Of a stretch of DNA of 64,000 nt, positions 43,577-53,236 are shown one piece after another (position 1 is the first letter of the stretch; each line of letters begins with the position of its first letter). Origin of the DNA: Pedobacter sp. Leaf170. GTDB taxonomy: Bacteria > Bacteroidota > Bacteroidia > Sphingobacteriales > Sphingobacteriaceae. The translations under genes and the position numbers were made by a program. A model generated the notes under the pieces. It searched no databases and had not been told where the DNA came from. It saw only the letters and a list, made by a program, of their open reading frames with translations. The stretch lies in contig NZ_CAKLBP010000002.1 in the NCBI RefSeq assembly GCF_920984665.1, positions 186,001 through 250,000 on the forward strand, given 5' to 3'.

Positions 43577-46500
43577 ATGAAAATTTGGTGTAAACAAATT
43601 ACAGTTGCTGTATTTGTTTTCTCGACATTGTTATTTGTTGCTTTAAATGCATCTGCACAATTAACTGTGAGCGGTGTGGACGCTGGCCCATATACCCCCG
43701 GGAGTACTATTGCTGTTCCGTTTACCATCGGCAATGCATCATGCATCTCAACAACGAACGTTTTTGAGCTTTATCTTTCTGATTCGAATGGTAGTTTCGC
43801 TTCTGAACGAAGAATTGGAACATACACCGGATTTTATAGTACTTATGTAAATGGAATAATTCCTGCAAATACACCTGTTGGAACTGGTTATAAGGTTAGA
43901 GTTAAATCAACTGCACCAGCCGATGTTAGTGCAGAGTCTGCTGCGTTTGAAGTAAAAGCTGGCACACCCGTTAGGGCTGAAGTTTTATCTACAACACTAA
44001 ATACACCTGCCGGGCAAGAGGCTTTTGGTCCTTGTATTACCAGAGCAAATTACGAACTTGCCCTTTCAAGTAATTCATCTGCAAATGCTACTGTTAATGC
44101 AAGTATTAAAAATGAAATAACTGGAGTTACAACGTCCGTAAGTTTGAATACACCTCAAACATTTACCGCACAACTGGCTCACTACACTATTTTTGCAAAG
44201 GCCACCATGCCCGATGGAACTGTTGGAACCAAAGCTTATTTTATCATCAATAACCAAGCTACAACTGCATTTGCTACAATAAATAATAATCCGGTTTGTT
44301 TACCGCTGGCTTCCTATCAATTTAATGTTGATTTAACTGCAAGTGGAATCTTAAATAATTTTCCGGGTGATAAATATGTTATTAATTGGGGCGATGGTAC
44401 CTCAACCACTTATACTTATTGTGATATTTTTAAGGCTGGCGGTAAGGTTGGACATGATTATACTACTTCTTCTTGTGGTCGGGTATCGAATACAGCTTCG
44501 GGGCCGATTTACAATGCATTTACTGTATCCATTAGGGTAGCTAATGATTTCTGTGGAAACCTTGGCGACCCATTAAGTGCTTATGCAAAGGTTGTAATTA
44601 AGCCTATCAATTCATTTAGTTTTGTAAGTCCGGCATGTACAAATACTGAGATAACTTTTGAGAATACATCTCAATTAGGAGAAAATCCGAACACCACCTC
44701 TGCTGGTTGCGAGCCAAATAATGTACTTTATAACTGGTATGTTGATGGAGTACTTGTTCAGGCAAATAAATCACGATCTTATAATTTTGTTCACAAGTTT
44801 CTTACTCGTGGAATACATAAAGTTAGATTAATTTCTGTAAGTTCTGGAGCATGTGACGCAGATCCTGTGGAGCAGGAAATCTGTATTCAAGATCCGCCTA
44901 AACCCTTATTTACTTTACCTAGTACTACAGTTTGTGCACCTAGCATTCTTACACCTGTGAATACATCTGAAATTGATAATACTTGTAACGCAGTACCAAC
45001 GTATTTATGGACCGTTACGCCTGCGATTACTTTTTCTGGTGGTACAACAGCAGCTAGTAAAGATCCTATTTTTAATTTCAATACTGCCGGAATTTATACA
45101 ATCACCTTAAGTGTCTCAAGCGGCGCTTGTGGCGCTGTTGTGTCTGCCCCTCAAACCGTAATTGTTCAAGGTGCGGACGCAGGGCTTGACCAAAATATAT
45201 GTGTAGGTTCTACAGCAATATTGGCAGGAAATAACGAGGCTGGTTTATGGACACAAACTGCAGGACCGACAGTAACTATTTCCAACCCAACTCAATATAA
45301 TACTACAGTCGCAGACTTATCACCAGGAAATAATTATGGATTTAGATGGACGCTTTCCGGAGGACTATGCCCAGGAAGTTACGATGATGTAGTGATTAGC
45401 TACCCTACAGCCATTGTAAATACAATAAGTTTAAGCTCAACAACAGTTTGTTCAGGGCAAAGCATTACAGTAGTTGGTTCAACGCCTATCGGTGGAACCG
45501 GAACTTATACTTATCAATGGCAAAGCAGTGCCGATGGAATAACCTGGGCTAATTTGCCTGGAAAAAACACAAAAGATTTGACAATTTCAGTAAGTTCTAA
45601 AATACAATTCAGAAGAGTGATTACAAGCGGTTCTTGTTCCTCAGAAAGTAATTTAATAGAACTGGATGTTTTACCAGCCATCACAAATAACACCATTTCT
45701 GCTGACCAAACGATTTGCACTGGAACTCCAGTAAATGCTTTAACAGGTACCTTACCATCAGGCGCTGATGGAACTTTCAATTATCAATGGCAATCGAGTT
45801 TTAACGGAACAACCTGGACAGACGTTGCCGGTGCGACAGCCAAGGATTATACGCCGCCTCAGCCAACAGTGAGCATCCGCTACAGAAGATTAGTTACCAG
45901 CGGTGCTTGTTCAGGTGGCTCAGCAAATATTAGCAATATTGTAGCGATAACGGTTAATCAGAACGCAAAGGCTGAGATTATTTACACTACTGCAATTGGT
46001 TGTGCGCCATTTGCTTTAACCCCTGCAATTATTCAAGCCGGCCTTTATCCCGGAAGGAATGCAACATACACCTGGTTTGCAAACGATGTGCAAATTGGAA
46101 CTGGAGCAGTTTTTCCAGGTTATACCATCACCAACAGCAATGAAAAGATAGATATTAAACTGGTTGTAATAAGCCCAACTGGTTGTTTAGGAGATGAAAT
46201 TTCGCAATCCTTTACAACAAGAGATAACATAACGGTTTCTTACACTCAAGATAAAACGGCTGCATGCGGACCGTTTAGTGTAAACTTTGTAAACACATCA
46301 TCAGATTTAACTGGTTCTACATTCTTTTGGGATTTTGGTAATGGTACCACCTCAAATCTGGCCAATCCTCCAAGAATTGATTATCGTTCAGACCCGGATG
46401 GAAATGACATCACTTATACGGTAACCTTAAAAGCAACAACGCCTTGCGGAGAAATTACCAAAACATCAACGGTGTTAGTAAAAGCGGCAGCTGTTTCTGT

Positions 46501-47827
46501 TTTTTCACCAGATAAAACTTCGGGCTGCTCGCCTTTTACAACTTCATTTAGCAATACATCGCCCGGAAATTATACCAGTTTTACATACGATTTTGGTGAT
46601 GGAAGCCCTTTGTTAACGGTTTCAGATAAAAATAAAGTTACACATACCTACACAACAATCGCAGTTACAGATTACGTTGTAAAAATGACTGCCGTAAATG
46701 ATTGCGGCGCTAGTGTATCTCAATATACAATAAGAGTTTCACCAAACAACATAACACCCGAATTGGTGGTTAATGCTACTCAGTTAAAAGGTTGTGCACC
46801 GCATACAGTAGATTTTTATAACAATACCAAAGGTGCAAGTACATTTTATTACAACTTTGGCGATGGCAGTTCTGCGCTAACAAGTTCATCGCCCGAAATG
46901 GTTGCCCATACTTTTACCAAACCCGGCACTTATCTGGTTACCTTATACACTTCAAACGATTGTTCTATAAATTATACCAACGAAACAATTGTTGTGCTTG
47001 AACAGCCTACCGTAAGCTTTACATCAGATAAAACCGTGGGCTGTGATGGAACGCTGGTGAAATTTAAAAACAACAGCGTAAATGGCATAAGTTTTCTGTG
47101 GGATTTTGGTGATGGCACAACATCTACCCAAATCGAACCTGAACACACTTACAGAGGTAACGGCATCAATTACACCGTTAGCCTAACTGCTACAAATACC
47201 TTAGGCTGTAAAAACACCTCCGTTTTAACTAATTATATCCAGTTGGTTAATCCTCCACAATCAAATTTTACGGTGTTGCCGGGTAATGAGCTTTCTATCC
47301 CTAACTATACTTTCAATTTCAGAGATGCAAGTATTAATGGTGCCGGAAGTTGGGAATGGACTTTTGGTGATGGTTCGAAATCTACCCTTCAAAACCCAAC
47401 ACATACGTATAGCAATGTAGGTGAATACATCGTTACGCTTAAAATTATCAATAAAGAAGGATGTTCGGCTACCTCAATGCAAATGGTTAGGGTAATTGGT
47501 GTTCCGGGAACTCTGCAAGTGCCAAACTCTTTTATGCCTGCCAGTGCTAAAAATGAATTAAGAACTTTTAAAGCAAAAGGAAGAGGAATTGATACCTGGA
47601 AAATGACCGTTTTTAATAAATGGGGACAAGCCTTGTGGGAAACCACAAAACTTGATGATGGGGCACCATCAGAAGGATGGGATGGAACTTTTAACGGTCA
47701 GGAGCAACCACAGGGTGTATATTTTTGGAAAATTGAAGTAAAATTTATTAATGGTAGCGATTGGAAAGGAATGACTTACGACAACTCGGCACCAAGAAAA
47801 ACCGGAACAATATATTTAATAAGATGA
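43577..47827 (+). CDS. Large PKD-repeat surface protein with type B gliding-motility C-terminal domain
   Basis: A 1416-residue protein with signal peptide 1-27 (NASA cleavage). Several Ig-like or PKD modules follow: INWGDGTSTTY near 270, Ig-like repeats with QWQSSADGITW and QWQSSFNGTTW near 650-760, and PKD cores FWDFGNGTTS, YDFGDGSPL, YNFGDGSSAL, WDFGDGTTST and WTFGDGSKST between 915 and 1290. The last 95 residues (VPNSFMPASAKN ... GVYFWKIEVKF) are the type IX type B sorting domain. It is probably secreted by the T9SS and anchored or released at the surface as an adhesin. The PorP/SprF gene overlaps its stop by 4 bases. Confidence 0.93.
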   Translation: MKIWCKQITVAVFVFSTLLFVALNASAQLTVSGVDAGPYTPGSTIAVPFTIGNASCISTTNVFELYLSDSNGSFASERRIGTYTGFYSTYVNGIIPANTPVGTGYKVRVKSTAPADVSAESAAFEVKAGTPVRAEVLSTTLNTPAGQEAFGPCITRANYELALSSNSSANATVNASIKNEITGVTTSVSLNTPQTFTAQLAHYTIFAKATMPDGTVGTKAYFIINNQATTAFATINNNPVCLPLASYQFNVDLTASGILNNFPGDKYVINWGDGTSTTYTYCDIFKAGGKVGHDYTTSSCGRVSNTASGPIYNAFTVSIRVANDFCGNLGDPLSAYAKVVIKPINSFSFVSPACTNTEITFENTSQLGENPNTTSAGCEPNNVLYNWYVDGVLVQANKSRSYNFVHKFLTRGIHKVRLISVSSGACDADPVEQEICIQDPPKPLFTLPSTTVCAPSILTPVNTSEIDNTCNAVPTYLWTVTPAITFSGGTTAASKDPIFNFNTAGIYTITLSVSSGACGAVVSAPQTVIVQGADAGLDQNICVGSTAILAGNNEAGLWTQTAGPTVTISNPTQYNTTVADLSPGNNYGFRWTLSGGLCPGSYDDVVISYPTAIVNTISLSSTTVCSGQSITVVGSTPIGGTGTYTYQWQSSADGITWANLPGKNTKDLTISVSSKIQFRRVITSGSCSSESNLIELDVLPAITNNTISADQTICTGTPVNALTGTLPSGADGTFNYQWQSSFNGTTWTDVAGATAKDYTPPQPTVSIRYRRLVTSGACSGGSANISNIVAITVNQNAKAEIIYTTAIGCAPFALTPAIIQAGLYPGRNATYTWFANDVQIGTGAVFPGYTITNSNEKIDIKLVVISPTGCLGDEISQSFTTRDNITVSYTQDKTAACGPFSVNFVNTSSDLTGSTFFWDFGNGTTSNLANPPRIDYRSDPDGNDITYTVTLKATTPCGEITKTSTVLVKAAAVSVFSPDKTSGCSPFTTSFSNTSPGNYTSFTYDFGDGSPLLTVSDKNKVTHTYTTIAVTDYVVKMTAVNDCGASVSQYTIRVSPNNITPELVVNATQLKGCAPHTVDFYNNTKGASTFYYNFGDGSSALTSSSPEMVAHTFTKPGTYLVTLYTSNDCSINYTNETIVVLEQPTVSFTSDKTVGCDGTLVKFKNNSVNGISFLWDFGDGTTSTQIEPEHTYRGNGINYTVSLTATNTLGCKNTSVLTNYIQLVNPPQSNFTVLPGNELSIPNYTFNFRDASINGAGSWEWTFGDGSKSTLQNPTHTYSNVGEYIVTLKIINKEGCSATSMQMVRVIGVPGTLQVPNSFMPASAKNELRTFKAKGRGIDTWKMTVFNKWGQALWETTKLDDGAPSEGWDGTFNGQEQPQGVYFWKIEVKFINGSDWKGMTYDNSAPRKTGTIYLIR

Positions 47828-48849
47828 TGAAGCGCAGTTGGATTAACGTAGTTATATTGTTTATCGGCCTACCTTTTTTTAGTAGAGGGCAAGACCACAT
47901 TTACAGCCAGTTTTATAATTCTCCTATTTACTTAAATCCCGCGTTAACCGGGCAGTTTGAGGGCGATGTTCGTTTCAACGCATTATACCGCAATCAGTGG
48001 ACGGGTCTTTCTGGCGATTTTTCTTACATGAGCGCATCGGCCGATTTAAACCTTCAGAAACTAAATAGTGGCGTTGGAATAATTTTTAACCGAAGTAGCG
48101 AAGGAACTGCTTATCTGCAAAAAAACAATATTGCCTTAAGTTACTCTTACATTATTGGCGGCGAGGATTTCACACTTTCCTTCGGTTTGCAAGGTGGTAT
48201 AACCAACCAAAAGCTAAATTGGGATAAATTGGTTTTTGGCGATCAGATCGACATCAATGCCGGAATTATTCCAGGCGGAATTTCTGGTGCTGAAAGGCCA
48301 AATGTAGATAGCCGTTTTTATTTTGATGCCGCCGCTGGCGGAAACATCGTTTATAAAAATTTTATGCTTGGTTTGGGCGTTCACCATTTAAATCGGCCAG
48401 ATGAATCACTTGCAGGCTACCAAGCCAGGTTGCCGATGCGATATTCTGCTAATATGAGCTACAAATTGGCAATTATCCCGGATAGGTACGACCGCGATGG
48501 CGCATACTTAATTCCTTCCATAGTTGCTTATCGCCAGCAAAATGTGATGTCGTTTAGTTTAGGTACGCAGTTTAAATATGCTGGCGTAAACGCTGGAGTT
48601 TGGTATAGAAATGATGGCGGAACCAATGGCAATGATGCGATTGTGTTTTCCGTAATATTCGATATTTTTAATAGAAGAACCAATGGTGAAAAATTTCGGA
48701 TTGGCTTAAGCCATGATGCAACAACATCAAAGCTAAATTACACCAACACAGGTGGAACATCAGAAATTGGTGTAGGTTACGAAAAATATTGGTCTAATAG
48801 TTCTAATTATGGCCGTGCAAATGGATTAAGATGTTATGATTTTTATTAA
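47824..48849 (+). CDS. PorP/SprF family type IX secretion membrane protein
   Basis: From ATG 47824 (MMKRSWINVV) it has 341 residues; ORF codons farther upstream overlap the PKD gene and give no signal peptide. The signal peptide ends near FFSRG. The family signature QDHIYSQFYNSPIYLNPALTGQF follows, then barrel strands to the C-terminus. PorP/SprF proteins pair with type B C-terminal domain cargo and help it reach the surface. The start lies in ATGATG with the first A shared with the cargo stop codon overlap (ATGA), so translation is coupled. Confidence 0.95.
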   Translation: MMKRSWINVVILFIGLPFFSRGQDHIYSQFYNSPIYLNPALTGQFEGDVRFNALYRNQWTGLSGDFSYMSASADLNLQKLNSGVGIIFNRSSEGTAYLQKNNIALSYSYIIGGEDFTLSFGLQGGITNQKLNWDKLVFGDQIDINAGIIPGGISGAERPNVDSRFYFDAAAGGNIVYKNFMLGLGVHHLNRPDESLAGYQARLPMRYSANMSYKLAIIPDRYDRDGAYLIPSIVAYRQQNVMSFSLGTQFKYAGVNAGVWYRNDGGTNGNDAIVFSVIFDIFNRRTNGEKFRIGLSHDATTSKLNYTNTGGTSEIGVGYEKYWSNSSNYGRANGLRCYDFY

Positions 48850-48874
48850 TTTGCCCTAACATTTAGGCAAAGCG

Positions 48875-49534
48875 ATGAATGAACTAATCGAAAACCAGCA
48901 TTTTATTACGCAAAGTGAAGTCAATAAATTCTTGCTGGCAACCTTATTGTGTGGCTTAATAGGCGCCGAAAGAGAGTATAGAAGCAAATCTGCTGGTTTG
49001 AAAACCATGATGATGATTGGGCTGGGTTCTACGCTATTTACCATTCTCTCTATAAAAATTGGATTAAGCAGTCATGATCGTATTGCATCAAATATTGTTA
49101 CCGGAATTGGTTTTTTAGGCGCTGGTGTAATTTTTAAAGAAGAGAATAGGGTTAAGGGCTTAACAACTGCTTGCATAATCTGGATTGTGGCTGCAATAGG
49201 AATGGCCATAGGTTCAGGATTTTATGAACAAGCCATTGGCGTAACAGGAGTGGTTTTATTCGCCTTAATTGTATTTCCTTTTTTAGAAGAAATTGGCGAT
49301 AGACGCTTTACCAAACGCTTTTATAGGATTGTAAAAAAGCAACAGGCTTACGGCGATTTTGAGAGTTATGAAAAAGTATTTAAAGAGAACAAATTAAAAC
49401 CGCAACGCGGAAAACATCAACTTATCAATAATATAATTACTGGCAACTGGACTGCAACCGGAACGCCTAAAAATCACCAGAAATTTGTAGAGCAAATGTT
49501 AACCGACAAAGAAATTATAGAGTTTGATTTTTAA
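48875..49534 (+). CDS. MgtC/SapB family membrane protein
   Basis: A 219-residue inner-membrane protein with four to five helices within residues 17-140. The family signature LLCGLIGAEREYRSKSAGLKT lies near 25-45, and GIGFLGAGVIFKEENRVKGLTTA near 75-98. The C-terminal 75 residues are a soluble domain. The role of the family, linked to magnesium limitation in other bacteria, is not settled, and nothing here shows the substrate. It starts 25 bases after the PorP/SprF gene and might be co-transcribed, although no functional link is known. Confidence 0.9.
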   Translation: MNELIENQHFITQSEVNKFLLATLLCGLIGAEREYRSKSAGLKTMMMIGLGSTLFTILSIKIGLSSHDRIASNIVTGIGFLGAGVIFKEENRVKGLTTACIIWIVAAIGMAIGSGFYEQAIGVTGVVLFALIVFPFLEEIGDRRFTKRFYRIVKKQQAYGDFESYEKVFKENKLKPQRGKHQLINNIITGNWTATGTPKNHQKFVEQMLTDKEIIEFDF

Positions 49535-49720
49535 AATTCGAAAAAAAATCTGTCTTCTGAGTTTGTAGAGCAACTTTCTTTTCGTCAACTACCATTGTTT
49601 CCGACCATTTATCATGCCATGGCGTTTTAAAAGCCATTTAGAGTTTTTAAAATGTCAATCAATATAAATTATTTAGATTATTTGCCAAAATTAATTTCTC
49701 TAAAATCTTAAAAACAATCA

Positions 49721-49728
49721 TAGCTTTG
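49721..49728 (+). promoter_or_regulatory. Putative -7 element of the serine dehydratase gene
   Basis: TAGCTTTG fits TAnnTTTG and lies 48 bases before the ATG. The matching -33 element is weak (T-rich, no exact TTTG at 17-23 bases). Confidence 0.5.
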
Positions 49729-49776
49729 TACTAACAGATTCATCCCTAAATTGATAATCTGTAACTAACCCAATTC

Positions 49777-51204
49777 ATGATAAAAGAACAAATTTCAGTT
49801 TTTGATATTTTTAAAATCGGCATCGGTCCATCAAGCTCACATACGCTTGGTCCGTGGCGGGCGGCTCAACAATTTACGGCTTCGTTAAAAGAAAATAACC
49901 TGCTCAATAATGTTGAAACCATAAAAATATTGCTCTATGGCTCGCTTGCAAAAACAGGTGTTGGGCATGGAACTGATGTTGCCATTGTATTAGGTTTAAC
50001 CGGTGCAGATCCGGTAACTTTTGATGTTGATGCGGTTACGCCAACGTTTGAAAGCATTAAAAGGGATAAGAAACTGAATTTAGCAGGAGATATCGTAATT
50101 GATTTTAATTTCGAAAACGATCTTCTTTTTCTATTTGCAGAAAGTTTGCCTTTCCACCCCAATGCGGTAACATTTCAGGCACTTTTAAAAAATGGTAAAG
50201 CTTTTTCCGAAACCTATTATTCAATTGGTGGCGGTTTTGTAGTAAAGGAAGGCGAAGATAATAGCCAAAAACCTCAGGTAGATTTGCCTTTTCCGGTAGA
50301 GAAAGCAAAAGATTTACTGCATTGGTGTTTATCAACAGGATTAAAAGTTAGTGAAATTGTAATGGAAAACGAGCTGGCTTGGCGACCAGAAGCCACGACT
50401 AAAGCCGGTATTTTACAACACTTCCAGGTAATGAGGGATTGCATTTATCGTGGTTGCCACACCACTGGGTTTTTACCTGGCGGTTTAGATGTTGCCCGTA
50501 GAGCTTTTCCATTAAATAAGAGATTAATTAACAAAGCAGAATATACAAATTACGATACCTGGGTAGATGCCATCAGAAAAGGCGGAAACGGATTTAACTA
50601 TATTTTAGATTGGGTTAGCTGCTTTGCGTTAGCGGTTAACGAAGAAAATGCATCTTTCGGTCGCGTGGTTACCGCACCAACTAATGGCGCTGCGGGTGTA
50701 ATTCCTGCGGTTTTGCAATATTTTATTGTTTTTTGCCATGGCTACTCTGAAGAAAAAATTACCCAGTTTATTGCCTGTGCTTCAGAAATTGGCAGCATTT
50801 TCAAAAAAGGCGCAACCATTTCCGCGGCTATGGGTGGTTGCCAGGCAGAAATTGGTGTATCATCGGCAATGGCTGCTGCCGCTTTAACCGAGTGTTTGGG
50901 CGGTTCTCAGCGTCAGGTTTTAATGGCTGCCGAAATTGCGATGGAGCATCATTTAGGTTTAACCTGCGATCCTATCGGCGGTTTGGTTCAGATTCCTTGC
51001 ATCGAGCGCAATACGATGGGCGCTATTAAGGCCATAACGGCGAGTCAGTTGGCTTTGCAAAGCAATCCCGATAAAGCAAAAGTAAGTTTGGATGCCGTTG
51101 TAAACACCATGTGGGAAACCGCTTTGGATATGAACGCAAAATACAAGGAAACTTCTGATGGTGGTTTGGCGACTAATATCCCGATTAGCTTGCCGGAATG
51201 TTAA
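49777..51204 (+). CDS. sdaA: L-serine ammonia-lyase, single-chain iron-sulfur type
   Basis: A 475-residue enzyme converting L-serine to pyruvate and ammonia using a 4Fe-4S cluster. The beta domain begins [25 protein letters not shown] near residue 5. The alpha domain carries [24 protein letters not shown], and the cluster cysteines lie in the [24 protein letters not shown] and [19 protein letters not shown] segments. The single-chain form and length match E. coli SdaA. It has its own promoter; a palindrome follows the stop. Confidence 0.96.
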   Translation: MIKEQISVFDIFKIGIGPSSSHTLGPWRAAQQFTASLKENNLLNNVETIKILLYGSLAKTGVGHGTDVAIVLGLTGADPVTFDVDAVTPTFESIKRDKKLNLAGDIVIDFNFENDLLFLFAESLPFHPNAVTFQALLKNGKAFSETYYSIGGGFVVKEGEDNSQKPQVDLPFPVEKAKDLLHWCLSTGLKVSEIVMENELAWRPEATTKAGILQHFQVMRDCIYRGCHTTGFLPGGLDVARRAFPLNKRLINKAEYTNYDTWVDAIRKGGNGFNYILDWVSCFALAVNEENASFGRVVTAPTNGAAGVIPAVLQYFIVFCHGYSEEKITQFIACASEIGSIFKKGATISAAMGGCQAEIGVSSAMAAAALTECLGGSQRQVLMAAEIAMEHHLGLTCDPIGGLVQIPCIERNTMGAIKAITASQLALQSNPDKAKVSLDAVVNTMWETALDMNAKYKETSDGGLATNIPISLPEC

Positions 51205-51532
51205 ACCAATACTTTTAATTTGTAGCGCAATTTTGGTGCTTTTCGGGTACATTCTTCCCGCCAATGCTGCCTGCCTACCGAAGGCAGGCAATCTTTTGGT
51301 TATAGTTTTGCGTTTTTTTAAGGTAAATGCTACCAAAAGTATTTCCGCGAATGTCGGGGCTATAAAACACAAACAGTAGCGTTTAGGCTGGTTTTCTTAT
51401 CACGATTTCTAGCGTAGTAGAGTTGAAACTCTCGATGCTGGGCTTTGCCCAAGCGTGCAACATAAAAATGACTTGAAACTAACTGAGATTTGTATTTTGT
51501 GGTAATGCCATATGTCTCTATATTTGATTCCT
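51205..51532. other. Intergenic region with a perfect palindrome, no gene seen
   Basis: After sdaA there is TGCCTGCCT-ACCGA-AGGCAGGCA (51268-51290), a 9-bp perfect stem without a T run. Flanking AATACTTTT near 51210 and AAAAGTATT near 51335 are inverted copies of one another, so the stretch could be a small inverted-repeat element. I find no coding region. Confidence 0.5.
51268..51290. repeat. Perfect palindrome downstream of sdaA
   Basis: TGCCTGCCT/AGGCAGGCA, 9-bp stem and 5-base loop. G+C-rich in an AT-rich setting. It may be a terminator without a strong T tract or a REP-like repeat. Confidence 0.7.
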
Positions 51533-52114
51533 ATGATTATACGTAAATCTATTCTCGCTTTTCTAGTCTCAGTACTCCTTATTTCTTGTAAAAAGGAAAA
51601 CACTGAAAATCAAGTTAAAGAGCCATACATTCAATATTTTATGGCAGATTTAGCAGGTAAACCTCTTGATATAAAAGGTTCACTTTCATCCAATAGAGAT
51701 TTATTTCGTGGCTGCTTGACCAGAATTGGATACGGTAACGGCACTTCTAAAGAAATGTATACTGTAAGTGTTCAGGTGCCCAAAACAATATTAGGTACTA
51801 CAATAGATTCCAAACTTCAGTTTCAATTATTTGATGTTCAGGAAAAAGAATATTTATTAACCAGCAATAGAGCCTTTCAAGAAGATTTTTCAACTCATAT
51901 TTATTTGGTCACCAATTTAGGTATGCCTAATTCGAAAATATATACTACTTTCGATAATAAACTACCATTTAAAATTTCAATTTTAAAATATGAAAAACCT
52001 AATGATGGTAGTATTCCATTTGTAGGAGGTAAGTTAACAGGTGTGCTTTATAATACTACAGATTTACAGGATTCAATAATTATTAAGAATGGTGCATTTG
52101 ATGTTAGATTTTAA
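51533..52114 (+). CDS. Predicted lipoprotein of unknown function
   Basis: From ATG 51533 (MIIRKSILAFLV) it has 193 residues; a start 7 codons upstream would put extra residues before the signal. The signal sequence ends in a lipobox (LLISC, Cys19), followed by KKENTENQ, so it is probably anchored in the envelope. The rest is strand-rich with no motif I recognise; VGGKLTGVLYN near the end resembles small Bacteroidota lipoproteins of beta-sandwich type. It stands alone between sdaA and a convergent permease gene. Function not known. Confidence 0.7.
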   Translation: MIIRKSILAFLVSVLLISCKKENTENQVKEPYIQYFMADLAGKPLDIKGSLSSNRDLFRGCLTRIGYGNGTSKEMYTVSVQVPKTILGTTIDSKLQFQLFDVQEKEYLLTSNRAFQEDFSTHIYLVTNLGMPNSKIYTTFDNKLPFKISILKYEKPNDGSIPFVGGKLTGVLYNTTDLQDSIIIKNGAFDVRF

Positions 52115-52266
52115 AAGTAAAGGCTAGTTCGGTTTTTATGCACAAACCTTTGTTCATAAACCTGATATAAATGGAAAGCACGCAAGCGAGGCACGAGTGC
52201 GGACTTGAAATGTTAGCAGGACTACAGACCGCCAAGTGAATTTACCGTTCCTTTTCAACAAAGGAA

Positions 52267-53178
52267 TTAAAATAAGTTTGTGTGCGTTAAAATGAACCAC
52301 CACAAGCCTGTAGTAAGAAAGGAAAGCAAAATTCCAATTCCCACAACTAAATTTGAAACCTTTGGGTTTAAATTATATTGATCGGCAACTAATCCGGCGG
52401 TTAACAATGTTGGCATTGCCATTTCAAAAATGGTGATTTTGGCAATCATGCCATTCAAGCCGAATAACAAAGCAATTGCTAAAACCGAAAGTGGCGCTAA
52501 AATAAGTTTGTAAAAAAGAGCAAAGCTAATGTGTTTGATTTCGCTAAACCAACCACCAAATTTTAGCTGCAAACCAATTGAAAATAAAGCTAACGGACCA
52601 ACAGTTCCAGCTAATTTATCAAATAGCACATCAAAGGAAGATAAATCTAAATATCGAGGTAAAATTAACGCCAATACGCAACCAATAAGCGGAGGGAAAG
52701 TGAGCACTTTTTTGAATACCAATTTTGCACTCAGTTCTTGCTGCTGTGAAGACCGGATGGCAACAATAATGCCTATGGTGGAAAGTAGTGTAAACGTAAT
52801 TTGGTCGCAAATGATGGCAATGGCTAGTTCCTTTTCGCTGAAATAAGCAATTATTAGAGGGAAACCAATAAACGAAGTATTACTTAAAGAACTAACCAAC
52901 TTTAAACCACCGGAAGTTGCCCTACTATTTTTACTTAATTTACTGTAAACAGTGATGAATAACCAACCAAATAACCAAACGCATATTGGCGCAAGGGCGG
53001 GGAAAAGTAATGCTTTAGTCCAGGTAATGTGCGGTAAATATTTAAATGAAACCGCCGGAAGCGCGATATAAATTATCCATGCATTTATGCCTTTATGGGC
53101 ATCTCTTGGCAAAGTTTTACTTTTCCTAAAAAGAATACCTGCCAGGATACATAAACCGATTAGAATAAAGTTTGCCAT
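52267..53178 (-). CDS. AEC family transporter (auxin-efflux-carrier-like permease)
   Basis: A 303-residue inner-membrane protein with about ten helices, starting MANFILIGLCILAGILFRKS. The family segments SFIGFPLIIAYFSE near 120 and LPTLLTAGLVADQYNL-like (here MPTLLTAGLVADQYNLNPK) near 255 are present. AEC carriers export small organic acids or amino-acid-like compounds; the substrate is not indicated. It follows the helicase gene on the same strand after a terminator, so it is probably a separate unit. Confidence 0.88.
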   Translation of the reverse strand: MANFILIGLCILAGILFRKSKTLPRDAHKGINAWIIYIALPAVSFKYLPHITWTKALLFPALAPICVWLFGWLFITVYSKLSKNSRATSGGLKLVSSLSNTSFIGFPLIIAYFSEKELAIAIICDQITFTLLSTIGIIVAIRSSQQQELSAKLVFKKVLTFPPLIGCVLALILPRYLDLSSFDVLFDKLAGTVGPLALFSIGLQLKFGGWFSEIKHISFALFYKLILAPLSVLAIALLFGLNGMIAKITIFEMAMPTLLTAGLVADQYNLNPKVSNLVVGIGILLSFLTTGLWWFILTHTNLF

Positions 53179-53203
53179 TTAATGCTAATTGATGGATAAA
53201 AAG

Positions 53204-53232
53204 AAAACGCCAATAAATTTCATTGGCGTTTT
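53204..53232 (-). terminator. Terminator of the DEAD-box helicase gene
   Basis: A perfect 11-bp stem AAAACGCCAAT/ATTGGCGTTTT with a 7-base loop, 4 bases past the helicase stop on the minus strand, followed by a T-rich tract. Confidence 0.9.
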
Positions 53233-53236
53233 AATA

